A DNA stretch of 64,000 bases from Zanthoxylum bungeanum (lineage: Eukaryota; Streptophyta; Magnoliopsida; Sapindales; Rutaceae). Numbering within the stretch: the first letter of the stretch is position 1; each line of letters opens with the position of its first letter. The translations under genes were made by a program, and so were the position numbers. Location: assembly GCA_019454045.1 (NCBI GenBank), contig SKCR01006517.1:276001-340000 (forward strand), read 5' to 3'. Under the pieces are notes generated by a model. It was not told where the DNA came from. It was given only the letters and a program-made list of their open reading frames with translations, and did not search any database. Below, piece after piece: positions 12,732 to 24,058 of this stretch.

Positions 12732-13650
12732 TTATTGATCGCTTGTGAGAGAAGAAGAAATTACCACAGGGTAAGTTTTATTATCTTTTAGAAATGCATA
12801 TTTCAGTCCTTCTGGCAAAGCTTTTAACTCCAAATTGGGTTCTTCTTCATGTTTTTCTTCTTTCAGTGTTCCCAGTTCTTCCAAATTTTTAATCTTTCCA
12901 TCGTCTTCTAATACATGAATAGAGTCAAGTAGAAAACCATTAGTAATATCCAAATCTGTTTGTGCAATTGACTCAACATAATTAGCAGTAAAAAATTTCA
13001 TGGGATCAGATAAACTTCCCTGAATATGCTCATCCACAATAGTTTCAATTGATTCTGCGCTTTTGTTTTCATTATCTTCATCGTATGGCTGTTTGCACAT
13101 GTTAAAAACATTTAACTCTAATGTCATATTTCCAAAAGAAAGATTCATGATTCCATTCCTGTAATTTATCAAAGCATTAGTTGTCGCTAAAAATGGCCGA
13201 CCAATTATTACAGGGATTGGCTTATAACAGTCTGCTACAGGTTATGTTTCTAAAACAATAAAATCCACAGTGTATACGAATTTATCAATTTGTAATAACA
13301 CATCTTCCACAATTCCTTTTGGTACCTTAACTGATCTATCGGCAAGTAAAAGGGCAGTTGAGGTTGGTTTCATCTCACCGATATTAAGTTGTTGGTAAGC
13401 TGAAAATGGTAGTAAATTTATACTAGCTCCAAGATCAAGCAAAGCATGTTCAATGTTTTGATTTCCAATAATACAAGAAATATTGGACAACCAGGGTCTT
13501 TATATTTTAATGAATTATTTGTTGAGAGAATGGAACTTACCTGTTCATCTAGAAAAGCTTTCTTTCTTACCTGGTGTTTTCGTTTAACGGTGCACAGATC
13601 TTTCAGAAATTTGGCATAAGATGGTATCTGTTGGATGGCATCTAACAAAT
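12732..13650 (-). pseudogene. Athila A1 protease and spacer
   Basis: Minus strand, several frames. 13418-13648 holds the block before the protease (LDAIQQIPSYAKFLKDLC, VRKKAFLDEQVSSIL). 13242-13490 holds the aspartic protease with LDLGASINLLPFSAYQQL, keeping the catalytic Asp-Leu-Gly. 12732-13172 is the acidic spacer before RT, ending KTYPVVISSSLTSDQ. Frame changes near 13420 and 13240 break the polyprotein. Confidence 0.85.
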
Positions 13651-13666
13651 GGATATTGACCTTTAC

Positions 13667-14713
13667 CTATTTGAATATTTCATAAATCTCTGGGGAATGG
13701 TTAAATTTCTTTGTTTTTAATGCTTGAGGAAATGGAGGTGAATGAGAAAAGTTGTTATTATCGACGACGGGTAATGGCTCATCAACCCATTTTTTACCCT
13801 CTGATCCTGATTTTTCCTCAATTTCCCGAGGTTCAAGAATAGGTCTGTGGATGGTATTACCACTATGAAGAGTAATAATAGATTTGACTTGGTCTAAGTG
13901 TTGACTTCTAGAACTACCCTCGTGAGGGTTTTGATAACTCTTGGGATTTGACTGAGATTGTGCAGGAAACTTACCTTTTTCTTTAATGGCCAAAGCAGAT
14001 ATGATTTTATCAAAAGTTTCCTTCAAATCATTCATTATTTGTGCATTTTGGTTATTGATGGTTTCTTATTTTTCCATGAATGCACTAAAGTTATCTGTAA
14101 TGGTTTTCCTAGATGGTGGGACATATGGTGTATAATTCTGGGAATTTCAAAAATTCTGGTGAAACTGGGGAGGTTGGTGTGAAGGTTGTGCTTGGTTATC
14201 ATTCCTCCAATTGAAGTTTGGATGGTTTCTCCAACCAGGATTATAGGTCTGTGAGAATGGGTTTGGATTTGGTCTATTGAATGTTTTTATGGAACAGACC
14301 TGGTCATAGAGACATTCTTTCAGGGCTGGTAAGGACGAGCAAACTTCTATGACATGTTCATTTGAACTACAGATTTGACATATGACTTCCTGAACTGACT
14401 TGACATGATCACTCTTCCTTGTTTCTAGAGCCTCAACGTTTTTAGACAGAAATGCATACTTGGCAGCAAGGTCCTTGGCAGCAAGGTCATTGTCTTCCCT
14501 AAGGTTAAATATACCTCTACCAGATGGTTGTGGTTTAATAAATGACTCATATATACCAATTGTATCCCATTGTTGTGTATTCTCTGCTATATGCTCTAGG
14601 TAATCTAGTGCATCTTCGTGATATTTATCCCTAAACTCACCATTACACATCATATCCACTACTTGTCTATCTTATGGTGTTAAACCCTCGTAGAATTGGG
14701 CAACTACTCGGGA
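13667..14713 (-). pseudogene. Athila A1 gag, 5'-truncated
   Basis: Minus strand. It begins abruptly at 14713 inside the FYEGLTP block of Athila gag, so the first half of gag is absent. A stop follows, then MMCNGEFRDKYHEDALDYL, a CCHC knuckle CQICSSNEHVIEVC (about 14342-14385), and the proline/asparagine-rich NPGWRNHPNFNWRN region (14147-14659). The C-terminal gag (13667-14035) is in another frame. The truncation point is the head-to-head junction with plus-strand RNase H/integrase. Confidence 0.85.
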
Positions 14714-14903
14714 CAATGACTCTTTCCCCGTTGAATTTTTATTTTCGGAAAATGTAATACCTTGGTATGCTAATATTGTCAATTTCCTTGCAACAGGAAA
14801 GATACCCCCAGACTGGAGCCAACAAGATAAGAGGAAATTTTTGACCGAAGTCAAAAGATTCTACTGGGATGATCCTTATCTATTTAAATGTTGCCCTGAT
14901 CAG
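14714..14903 (+). repeat. Right arm of 190 bp inverted repeat
   Basis: Plus-strand copy of the RNase H/integrase junction, inverted partner of 11087-11276. The arms enclose 3.4 kb of A1. About 93% identity shows they have diverged for a long time or come from two element copies. Confidence 0.9.
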
Positions 14904-16080
14904 ATTTTTAGACGATGCATACCTGACAGTGAGATAAGTGATGTTATTCAATTCTATCATTCAGAAGCATATGGAGGTCATTTCTCATCTAAGAAAACCG
15001 CTGCAAAAATCTTGCAGTGAGGATTTTATTGGCCCACCATTTTTAAAGATACATACATTTTTTTTTGCAAAACTTGCGAAAATTGTCAAAAGTTGGGATC
15101 TATTTCAAAAAAAACATGATGTCTTTAAATCCCATCCTTGTCATCGAAATCTTTGATTGTTGGGGGATAGATTTCATGGGCCCATTTCCACCATCCTTTG
15201 GATTTTTATATATTTTAGTTGCATTCGATTATGTTTCAAAATGGGTCGAGGTAATTCCTTGTCGGAACAATGATCACAGAACTGTGATCAAATTTTTAAA
15301 AGAAAACATGTTTAGTCGATTTAGAATTCCTCGGGCCATCATAAGTGATGGAGGTAAACACTTTTGTAATACACCCTTTGAGTACCTAATGAAAAAGTAT
15401 GGAGTCACACACAAAGTTTCCACCTCTTATCACCCTCAGACAAATGGACAAGTTGAATTAGCGAATAGGGAAATTAAATAAATTTTAGAAAAAACGGTTA
15501 ACCTAAATCTCAAAGATTGGTCTCTCCAACTAACTGATACACTCTGGGCATATCGAACAGCTTTTAAAACGTCTTAGGGAATGTCCCTCTCTTGCCTAGT
15601 TTATGGAAAACCTTGTCATTTGCCTGTAGAACTTGAGCATAAAGCATTTTTGGCTATTAAAATATTTAATTCAAATCTTCAAAATGATGGTCATGAACGT
15701 AAATTGCAACTAAATGAACTTGAAGAGTTAAGGAATGATTCATATGAGAATACAAAAATTCTTAAAGCTACAACTAAAGCCTTTCATAATAGTCGAATTT
15801 CACGAAAAATATTTGAAGTTGGTCAAAAAGTTTTGTTTTATAATTCTCGTCTTCATTTATTTCCTGGAAAGTTAAAATCCAAATAGAGTAGCTCATTTGT
15901 TGTGAAACATGTTTATCCTTATGGGGCAATTGACATTGAGAATCCTAGAGATGGTGTTGTATTTAAAGTAAATGGACATCGTCTGAAACCTTTTTGGAGT
16001 ACTCAAAATTTCAAGAAAGTTTTTTCCTGTCAGACCCAATATACCTTGATTGATGTAGTTTCTTTTATGTTATGTTAATA
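14904..16080 (+). pseudogene. Athila A2 integrase
   Basis: Plus-strand gypsy integrase with broken frames. The HHCC zinc domain is visible (His in FYHSEAYGGHF near 14955-14980, Cys in [10 protein letters not shown] near 15065-15090). A frameshift near 15100 follows. The DDE core keeps all three acids: DFMGPF (about 15170), ISDGGKHF (about 15347) and [11 protein letters not shown] (about 15454). A stop ends the block at 15479, and the C-terminal [11 protein letters not shown] and HRLKPFW blocks reach about 16075. It would join element cDNA to chromosomal DNA. The accessory ORF starts about 135 bases on. Confidence 0.85.
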
Positions 16081-16213
16081 TTTCTGTAATTTCCATTGTT
16101 CTTAATTTTGTAGTGTTCTTATTCTTTTATTTTATCTCACACCTCGGTGTACTCCATGACTCAAGTCAGTTATTTCAGTTTCCTAAATATACTGATACCC
16201 TACAAACTAAGGC

Positions 16214-16749
16214 ATGGAAGAAACTCTCGCAACCCTCCATAAATATTTTCCTGCACTTCCCCGAAATGCTCTGATTAAAATTTACAAAGCCCGCATAGAA
16301 AAATTGAGAATTTTTATAATTCATGGTATTCCTAATGATATTCATTGGGTAATCGAAGCAAGGGTTCGTTTGGCATGTGAGTCACCTGACTCCTTCATTC
16401 CTTACATGTCTGGTTTAGGAAAAAGCACATATTTTAAAAACCGAAGAGCTAAACAAATGGGTGTTTGTTATAAGTTTGCACGCTGCATGTGCAACACTCG
16501 TTGTCATTCTTTAGGAATGGTGTCCGATAATCGTAAGGATAAAATACAATTCATTAGGGATGGACTGAGTAATGAGCCTTTTGATGATATATCATTGACT
16601 CTTGAGACGCATCCTAGTGGATATGTTCATCGTAAAATTCTCAGATTACGCACACAATTTCATAAAGAAATACAACCATACAATCTCGGGAATGTGACTT
16701 TAAAAGATCTTGTTTGCCAATTTATAAGAAAATTGGATGGGATGCATAT
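16214..16749 (+). CDS. Athila accessory ORF, unrecognised, Cys/His cluster (copy A, split by Tekay)
   Basis: ORF from ATG 16214, 181 codons in the present sequence, the last few being Tekay-derived. I do not recognise the family. It is basic, with a cluster C-X5-C-X-C-X3-C-H at residues 85-98 (around VCYKFARCMCNTRCHSLG) that could bind metal; that is inference. The same protein block occurs in Athila copy B (48076-48440), also directly before the LOG-like gene, so it belongs to the element. Tekay interrupts it at 16749/16750; without the insertion the frame runs into 28305 and stops at a TAA near 28310. Copy B has a stop at the same codon. It is possibly an env-position or accessory gene. Confidence 0.6.
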
Positions 16750-16754
16750 CCCAG
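16750..16754. repeat. Left target-site duplication of Tekay element
   Basis: CCCAG directly before the LTR TG. The right copy is CCCTG at 28300-28304, one mismatch. Removing the element and one copy restores a 36-base stretch that aligns without gaps to the uninterrupted copy B near 48385. Confidence 0.85.
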
Positions 16755-17674
16755 TGTAACATCCCTGAAATGGGTATGTTACCGGCAGGCAACAAAGCCC
16801 CATTGCTGCCTTAGCCATAACTCAAGACCTGAACACATACTTAGTTTTCCATGTCCTGCAATATCGATCTACTATTTGTGTAATTTAAATACTTCATTCA
16901 TCAGAATAACTAGTCATCATAACAAAGATCTCATGTACACACATATGAGTACTTGCATGCTCTAGTTCAAATACAAGGTGTTCATACACAATACACATAG
17001 AGACAGCGTAGCAAAATACTCCACAGAAGGTCTATATTCTATATGAATATAGCCTTCGAGTGATAGACCCAACATCTAGTGACTACAGTGTAACTCTCGA
17101 TCTCGATCTGGGTCTTCAAAAGTGAAGGGCTCACCAAAAAGAAATATCCTGCAAAAAAAACTGAAAAGAGGGGGAATGAGTCCGGAGGATCTCAGTGAGT
17201 GGAGCTACAAAATAATAATAAGAAGATACAAGTCAGAATTACTGTGAGAAATCTTTATATCTAACCCTTTTGATAACATTTGAAATATGTACTCTTATCT
17301 TTAACTGAAAAGAAAACATTTGGTGGAAAACTTTTCTCTCTTTTATAAAAAAAAAATACATGTCACTGATGTTGTAAGAGAAAACTGGACGTATGAGGGC
17401 GTTACATATCGTCGTCCCCTCATACGCCTATCTGGAGGCAGGAGTGCAAAACCATGACTTTGGGGACTTACGTCTCGCCATCCCCCAAAGCATGCCACAA
17501 CTGTCTCAAAATTTGGCGGTCTTGGGGCGTTACATCTCACCGTCCCCCAATCCCGGTCTGAGGATCTGAGAGCGTCCCCTCAGTCTTCCACATGTGCACA
17601 TGCCACTATATCCGTCAATTCCAACTACCAAGTTACATACTGGGGTGAGTTTTTGCCTCATGCCCCGAAAACAG

Positions 17675-17713
<39 letters not shown>

Positions 17714-18918
17714 AAGCCGAAAACTTATTTAAATTTCAAAACTATTTCAAGTAATATATTTATGAAAATAAAACAAGTCTAACGCCTTACGATTTTGAAT
17801 TAAGTCTCAAAATGATTTTTAAAATGTAAACAATTCAAACATAAAATCAACTTAAAAGATAAATCTCCACTCACAGATTATGTTGAAGAGAGCTTCTTAT
17901 GAGGTTGGGGATGAGTGCGGCTAGTGACGAGTGTCTATCAAGAAAAGCATAGAGTTAGAATTCCATGTTATAAAATACAATTCATAACAATCTTATTCGT
18001 TAATGCCACTAAAAGTTTATAATAAAGTCTTTCCTTTAATTGAATAGACCCTAAAATGAAGTTCGGCCCCCTAATTCGCGTATCCTCCTCACCAGAATTT
18101 TTTTCTGGTTTCTGCCACTGGCGTCAAGACGCCAAGCTGTTTTGCTGGGCAGAAACTGCCCAGTGAGACAGCAGCCCCGAGCCTCTACAAAATGATTTCT
18201 AAGCAAGATAAAAGCATCCCAAAACACATTCTAACATCCTCTCATCATCAACATCAACCTAAACATTCCCATTATCCTATTAATTTCACAAATCCTTCCC
18301 TTTTCAACACCCACAATTTAGAACATAAACCAACTACATCACTCAAATCACCCCAAAGTATCAATAGAAACCAATAAGACTTTATTCTCATTACTCCATA
18401 ACCAATTCTAACCAACTAATTCTTTGAAATCTAAACATCACAAAATGGGTTAATGAAAAACTTACCTCCAAACTATTCTTTCTCCTTTCTTAAGGAATAA
18501 ACAACTATAATCTCTCATAGGATTTGCTAGAAGAGGTTAACTTGTTGGATTTTTGAAGCTTGAAAAAGTTTTTGCAAGAGTTCTTCTTCTTCTCCCTCAT
18601 TTACCCCTTACGTATTTTAGCCAAAAAGAAAAAAAAAATGTAATTCCCTTTTATTTTTGCCATTTACCTACTTTTTATTTTTCTTAAAAGTTTCTAGAAA
18701 AGTAAGGAATTCTAAAATGGGCTTGGGCTAAAATTATGGTTTAATTTCCTCTTTTTCTTCTTCTTATTTCTCTACACTAATAAGGCCAACACATCCCTCT
18801 AATAACTATTAATAAGCCCAAGCAAGAAATGGCTCAATTTAATACTCGATAAATATCCATAAGAGGGAAAAAAAATAATTAATCCCCTCCGAATGACATG
18901 ACTTCTAGGGTCGTTACA
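16755..18918 (-). mobile_element. Tekay 3' LTR (left, 2164 bp)
   Basis: Plus-strand left edge TGTAACATCCC, right edge GTCGTTACA; on minus it runs TGTAACGACC to GGGATGTTACA. It differs in length from the partner mainly through a long A-run at 17675-17711. The partner has only a short run there. Confidence 0.9.
17675..17711 (+). repeat. A-run inside Tekay left LTR
   Basis: About 36 consecutive A bases. The same place in the other LTR (near 24953) has seven, so the run expanded after insertion. Confidence 0.95.
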
Positions 18919-18934
18919 AATTCTCCTCCCTTAA
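18919..18934 (-). promoter_or_regulatory. Tekay polypurine tract
   Basis: On minus, AAGGGAGGAGAATT sits directly before the LTR start. It primes plus-strand DNA synthesis in the family. Confidence 0.85.
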
Positions 18935-18959
18935 AATGATTCGTCCTCGAATCAAATTC

Positions 18960-19415
18960 TTAAAGACTAACAAACATACCTACGTCTGCAAATAGTTGAG
19001 GATACTGCTCCTTCATAACTTCTTCCGATTCCCATGTTACCTCCTGATTTTTGTGATGTTGCCAAATTACCTTGACTGAAGGAATTCGTCGAGATCGCAA
19101 ATTCCTTACCTCTCTTCCCACAATAGCTATCGGTTGCTCCACATATGATAAGTCTTAATGAATAGCGACTGGTTGGGGCTCAAACACATGAGAATTGTCT
19201 CGTAAAAATTTATGTAACATGGATACATGGAAAACTGGATGTATCTTATCCATACTATGTGGAAGTGCTAACTCGTAAGCTCTTCCTCCAACTCTCCGTA
19301 AAATTTCAAACGGCCCAACGAATCTGGGACTGAGTTTACCTTTCTTACCAAACCTCATTACTCCTTTAAAAGGAGATATCTTAAGAAACACGAAATCTAC
19401 CACCTGAAACTCCAA
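18960..19415 (-). pseudogene. Tekay integrase C-terminus: GPF domain and chromodomain
   Basis: Minus strand. 19155-19415 has the GPF/Y module (RFVGPFEILRRVG, then HPVFHVSMLHKFL). After a stop near 19155, 18960-19142 gives the chromodomain (REVRNLRSRRIPSVKVIWQ, then TWESEEVMKEQYPQLF). In chromoviruses this domain is thought to steer integration by binding histone marks. A stop separates the two modules. The element's 3' LTR follows within 45 bases. Confidence 0.9.
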
Positions 19416-20570
19416 GTCTTTCCTTTGATGATCAACATAACTCTTTTGACGGCTTTACGCTGTATTCTCTAATCAGCTTAACCCTTTCTACGGGATCTTG
19501 GACCAAATTTGGCCCCAGCAATTTCTGTTCTCCAACTTCGAACCATCCCACCGGTTATCTATATTTTCGTACATACAATGCCTCGAACAGTGCCATTTGA
19601 ATACTTGCTTGATAACTATTGTTGTAAACAAACTCTATAAGGGGCAAATAATGATCCCATCCACCCTCAAAGTCGATAACACATGGACGTAACATATCTT
19701 CTAGAGTCTGTATGGTACGTTCTGACTGGCCGTCTGTCTGGGGATGAAAGGTCGTGCTAAATCGTAATTACGAACCCAAAGCCTCCTGAAAAGACTGCCA
19801 AAATTTAGAGGTAAACTAAGAACCCCTATCTGATACAATAGTGATAGGGACTCCATGTAATGATACAATTTCATTCAAATACATCTTGGCATACTGAGCT
19901 GTTGTAAAGCTCGATTTTACTGGAAGGAAATGAGCTGATTTAGTCAACCTATCCACGATAACCAAATAGAATCATAACCTTTTGATGTACGGGGAAGTCC
20001 TACTATAAAATCCATGGTAAGCTTTTCCTACTTCCACTCTGGAATATCTAAACTTTGCAGCTTCCCGGCTGGTCTCTGATGTTCTGCTTTTACTTGCTGG
20101 CACGTAAGACACCTGGCAACAAAGTCAGTTATATCCCTTTAATTCCATCCCACCAATACAGATTCTTAAGATCATGGTACATCTTGGTAATTCCAGGGTG
20201 CATAGTGTAGGATGAAGTATGGGCTTGCTCTAGTATCAAGCGCTTCAATTCTGGAACTGGAGGTACCAGAATCTTATCCTGTCTTCTCATGATGCCTTCA
20301 GTATCAACACGATACTCACTTTCAACACCTTGCCGCATCTGGTGTTTAATCTGCTGAATATCTGAATCTGCTTCCTGTGCGGTCCTTATTTCATCGATTA
20401 AGATGGACTTAACTTGAATGGTGGCCAACAATCCTCCTTGTTCCGTCACCTGAAAGCTCACACCTTCCAGTAGCCTACATTGCATTTGCATAGCTGAACG
20501 CCACCTTTCAAATGGTAGATGAGCCAAACATCCAATTGACTTCCTACTCAAAGCATCTGCAACCACATTA
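19416..20570 (-). pseudogene. Tekay integrase
   Basis: Minus strand. An open stretch at 20129-20566 starts MVADALSRKS (the RNase H/integrase link) and reaches the zinc-domain part HPGITKMYHDLKNLYWW. Then stops and shifts follow. The core between 19420 and 20100 is readable only in pieces: SDRGS-like sequence near 19815 and [15 protein letters not shown] sequence near 19720. Confidence 0.8.
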
Positions 20571-21850
20571 GCTTTGCCCGGATGGTATTGAATTGAACAA
20601 TCATAATCCTTTTAACAATTCTATCCATCTTCTCTGCCTCAGGTTTAGCTTCTTTTGACTCTGAATATACTTAAGACTTTTATGGTCAGTAAAAGTCTCA
20701 AATTTTTTTCCATACAGGTAGTGTCGCCATATCTTTAATGCAAAAATTATTGCAGCCATCTCCAAATCATAAGTAGGATAATTTTACTCATAAGGCTTCA
20801 ATTGTCTAGATGCATAGGCAATTACTTTCCCTTTCTGCATCAATACACAACCTAGACCCACCCTGGATGCATCATAAAAAACTGCAAATCCTCCTGATCC
20901 CACATGTAAAGAAAGGATAGGAGCTGAAGTCAATCGGCGCTTAAGTTCAAGAAAACTTTTCTCACAAGCATCTGACCACTCAAATTTAACATTCTTCTGA
21001 GTTAACCGAGTTAATGGAGCAGCTAATCTGGAAAAGTTATCTACAAACCTTCTATAATACCCAGCCAGTCCTAAGAAACTACAAATTTCCGTTACGCTCT
21101 TCGGTCGATGCCAATTTTGAATAGCTTCAATCTTTTGAGAATCAACTCCAATTCCATCCTTGGACACCACATGCCCAAGAAATACCACACTACTTATGCT
21201 CCCTCAAAGTCTGTAGTACCTGATGCAAATGGTCTGCGTGCTCCCGCTCACTAGATGAATACACCATTATGTCATCAATAAAGACTATCACAAACCGGTC
21301 TAGAAAAGGTTTGAAGACTCTATTCATTAAGTCCATAAACGTCGCAGGAGCATTGGTCAGGCCGAAAGACATTACCAAAAACTCGTAATGCCCATAACGG
21401 GTTTGAAAAGCCGTCTTTGGGATATCACCCTCCCGAATCTTCAACTGATGATAACCCGAACGCAAATCAATCTTTTGAGAAACACTGTGCTCCTTGCAGC
21501 TGATCAAACAAATCATCGATTCTTGGCAGAGGGTATTTATTCTTAATTATCACCCTATTCAACTGCCGATAATCTATACACAGTCTTAGGGTTCCATCCT
21601 TCTTCCTTACAAACAACACTGGGGCACCCCAAGGGGACACACTAGGGCGAATAAAGCCCTTGTCTAATAAGTAGTACAACTGCACCTTCAACTCTCTGAG
21701 TTCGACAGGAGCCATCCTATAGGGAGGAATCAATATAGGCTGCGTTTCGGGCATAACATCTATACCAAACTCAATCTCTCTATCTTGCGGTATACCTGGT
21801 AACTCATCTGGAAATACATCAGGATATTCCCTTACCACCGGAATTTGATA
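20571..21850 (-). pseudogene. Tekay reverse transcriptase and RNase H
   Basis: Minus strand. RT starts in the frame open to 21467 ([43 protein letters not shown]), shifts near 21480, and continues at 21190-21516 with [24 protein letters not shown] and the intact catalytic FIDDI (near 21272). 20784-21188 has the connector [20 protein letters not shown] and RNase H ([25 protein letters not shown]). A stop at 20782 and later shifts end it. Confidence 0.9.
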
Positions 21851-22330
21851 AAGACTTTTATTCACTACCGTGCTATCCATCACCAAGGCTAAATACCCCA
21901 TATTTCTTTTTTGAATCAGCTTACATGCCTGACAGACTGATAAGAGATTATAAGGTACCATCGACCTCTCTCCCTGATAAACTTTATTCGACTGACCGAG
22001 ATCGAGCAGAGTAATGGTCTTCTCCATACAATCAAGTAACACATGGTACTTAGCTAGCCAGTCCATTCCCAATATAACATCAAAACTCAAAATACCCAAT
22101 ACTACTAAGTCCGCATAGGACAAATGTCCATAAATATCTATAGAACACTGTTTTACACCAACAGTCACCTCCACTGGTGCTCCAACTGACATGGCTATCA
22201 AAATGGGGTAGTCTAAAGGCTCTACATTTCTACATATTTGAGCAACAAACTAGGTGCTACAAAAGAATGGGTAGCTCCTGAATCAAATAATACTCTTGCC
22301 GGTACTGACTCAATCAACATTGTACCTGTG
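21851..22330 (-). pseudogene. Tekay protease
   Basis: Minus strand. The FDSGATHSF active-site block is readable near 22270-22300 but in a frame broken near 22205. The following frame (from 22201) has [14 protein letters not shown], the second conserved protease block, and runs on into RT. Confidence 0.8.
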
Positions 22331-23770
22331 ACCACCGCATTAGATGCTTGAGCCTCCTGATGAGTGAGAGTAAACACTCTGCCCTGGGGTCTACTGAAAG
22401 AAGCATGTCATCGGCCACTGCTTGGTTTTCCTCTCCCACCAGCTGTAGGCCCTCTGCCCGCTAATCTCTACTCTCCCCCTCTCATATTCCTACTAGGTTG
22501 AGACTGAGGCGCAGATGAAGTTGCTCTAAATGATGGCAACTGATCTGCTAGTACTGGGCAATCTCGCTTTTGATGACATGTTTGACCACATAGGTAACAT
22601 GCTCTGTCCCCCAACTTACATGCCCCTGAATGAGCTCGCCCACAAGTAGAACACAGGGGTACAGTCCGTCCTGGCTGAACTATAGAAGGAGATGAAACTG
22701 CTCGGGAAGTCACACTTTGAACCGATCCACAATCTTGGCCCCTTTGAACTGAACCCACATCCCTACGTGTCGTTAGAGGAGCCGACACCTAGAACTGTCT
22801 ACTAGGCCCACAGTGTTGAGGTCTCACCTTTTCTTCTGACCTAGATTTCTTTCGAGATTCCCTTTCTGATTGCCTCTCTCGAAACCGCGCCTCAAACCTC
22901 ACAGCGGCATCTAAAACTTGAGTGTAGGTAGTAGCCTCTGTAAAGTGAATGGATCGGAACAAACTATCTCGAAGTCCATTTACAAACCTCTTCACTTTCA
23001 TCTCTTCAGTACTAACAAGATGAGGAGAATAGTGGGACAACCGAGTGAACCGTATATCATATTCTGAAACAATCATCTGTTCACCCTACACTAACTGCTC
23101 AAACTCTCGAGCTTTAGCATCCCTGACACTATGTGGCAAGAATCTGGCCATAAAAGCTGTACTGAACTCGGTCCATGCCAAATGAGGGGCATCCCGCCAC
23201 CTACCGTCACGAAAAGATAAAAACCAAGTGTTAGCCACATCCCTCAGCTGGAAACTAACCAACTCTACAGCCTTTTTCTGGAGAGCATCCCAAGACCGTG
23301 CATATTCTGTCAAACTCCTCAATAAAGCCACAAGGATCTGGGGAGGTCTCTACTCCCGAAAACTTGGGAGGGAGGAGTTTACGGAAATCATGGAGTGATA
23401 CCAATAACTCTTGACACCGAGCATCTGGGACTGTCGTTGGAGGTAACTCTTGCGGCATAACAGAAGGCCCAACTCGATATAAAGTAGGATCAGGTATAAC
23501 TGGAGGAGGTGATGCTTGATGAGACACTAGTACTCCCACAGATGGGGGTGGAACAGGAGCGGCAGGTTCTACAGCTCTTGGCTCTAGGCCCATCGGTTGC
23601 CGCTGATGAGCAATCAATTGAGCTAGAGCTGCTACTGATTGATGTATCTTCTGTATACCAACAACTACTGGATCATTAGGCTGCTCTACAGGGGCAGCCC
23701 TACCCTCCCGTACAACACCCTCATGCACAGACTCAACTCCCTGCCCCCCAAGCGGCTCAAAGGGAGGTAC
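22331..23770 (-). pseudogene. Tekay gag
   Basis: Minus strand in four frame pieces: 23255-23728 (proline-rich N-terminus, then KFSGVETSPDPCGFIEEFDR), 23086-23331 (VANTWFLSFRDGR, FMARFLPHSVRDAKAREFEQL), 22789-23076 (YDIRFTRLSHYSPHLV, FVNGLRDSLF) and 22468-22788. The last piece holds the zinc knuckle CYLCGQTCHQKRDC, where the usual Gly before His is Cys. Upstream, 23772-24046 is the short leader. Confidence 0.85.
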
Positions 23771-24046
23771 AACTGATCTCTATCGTCGACTTGGGGCACC
23801 GTACCACGCTTGGGTCTACCCCTAACTCCAGCTCTTCCTTTGGGTGGGATAGGATATCTATGAAATAGGACATAAAGGAAAAAGTCAGTTACATAAATAT
23901 AAGAGCCTCAAATAATTCAAAACAAAACACTGGTCGAGACGAGGTTACTAGGGTAAACAGCCACTCATATATAGTAGTACCCTGGGTATACCACATATAC
24001 AAGTCGCAGTTAATTTTTCACTGCAGTCACTAACTCCCTGGACCAT

Positions 24047-24058
24047 GCTCTTATACCA
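24047..24058 (-). promoter_or_regulatory. Tekay primer binding site
   Basis: On minus TGGTATAAGAGC, one mismatch from the initiator-Met tRNA complement, four bases inside the 5' LTR. It confirms the minus orientation. Confidence 0.85.

Noticed and set aside
14938..15156. Separate small ORF before integrase
   Set aside because: Wrong frame of the integrase zinc domain, which reads in the adjacent frame.
17343..17782. Short ORFs on both strands around the A-run
   Set aside because: LTR sequence and a poly-A tract; no protein similarity.
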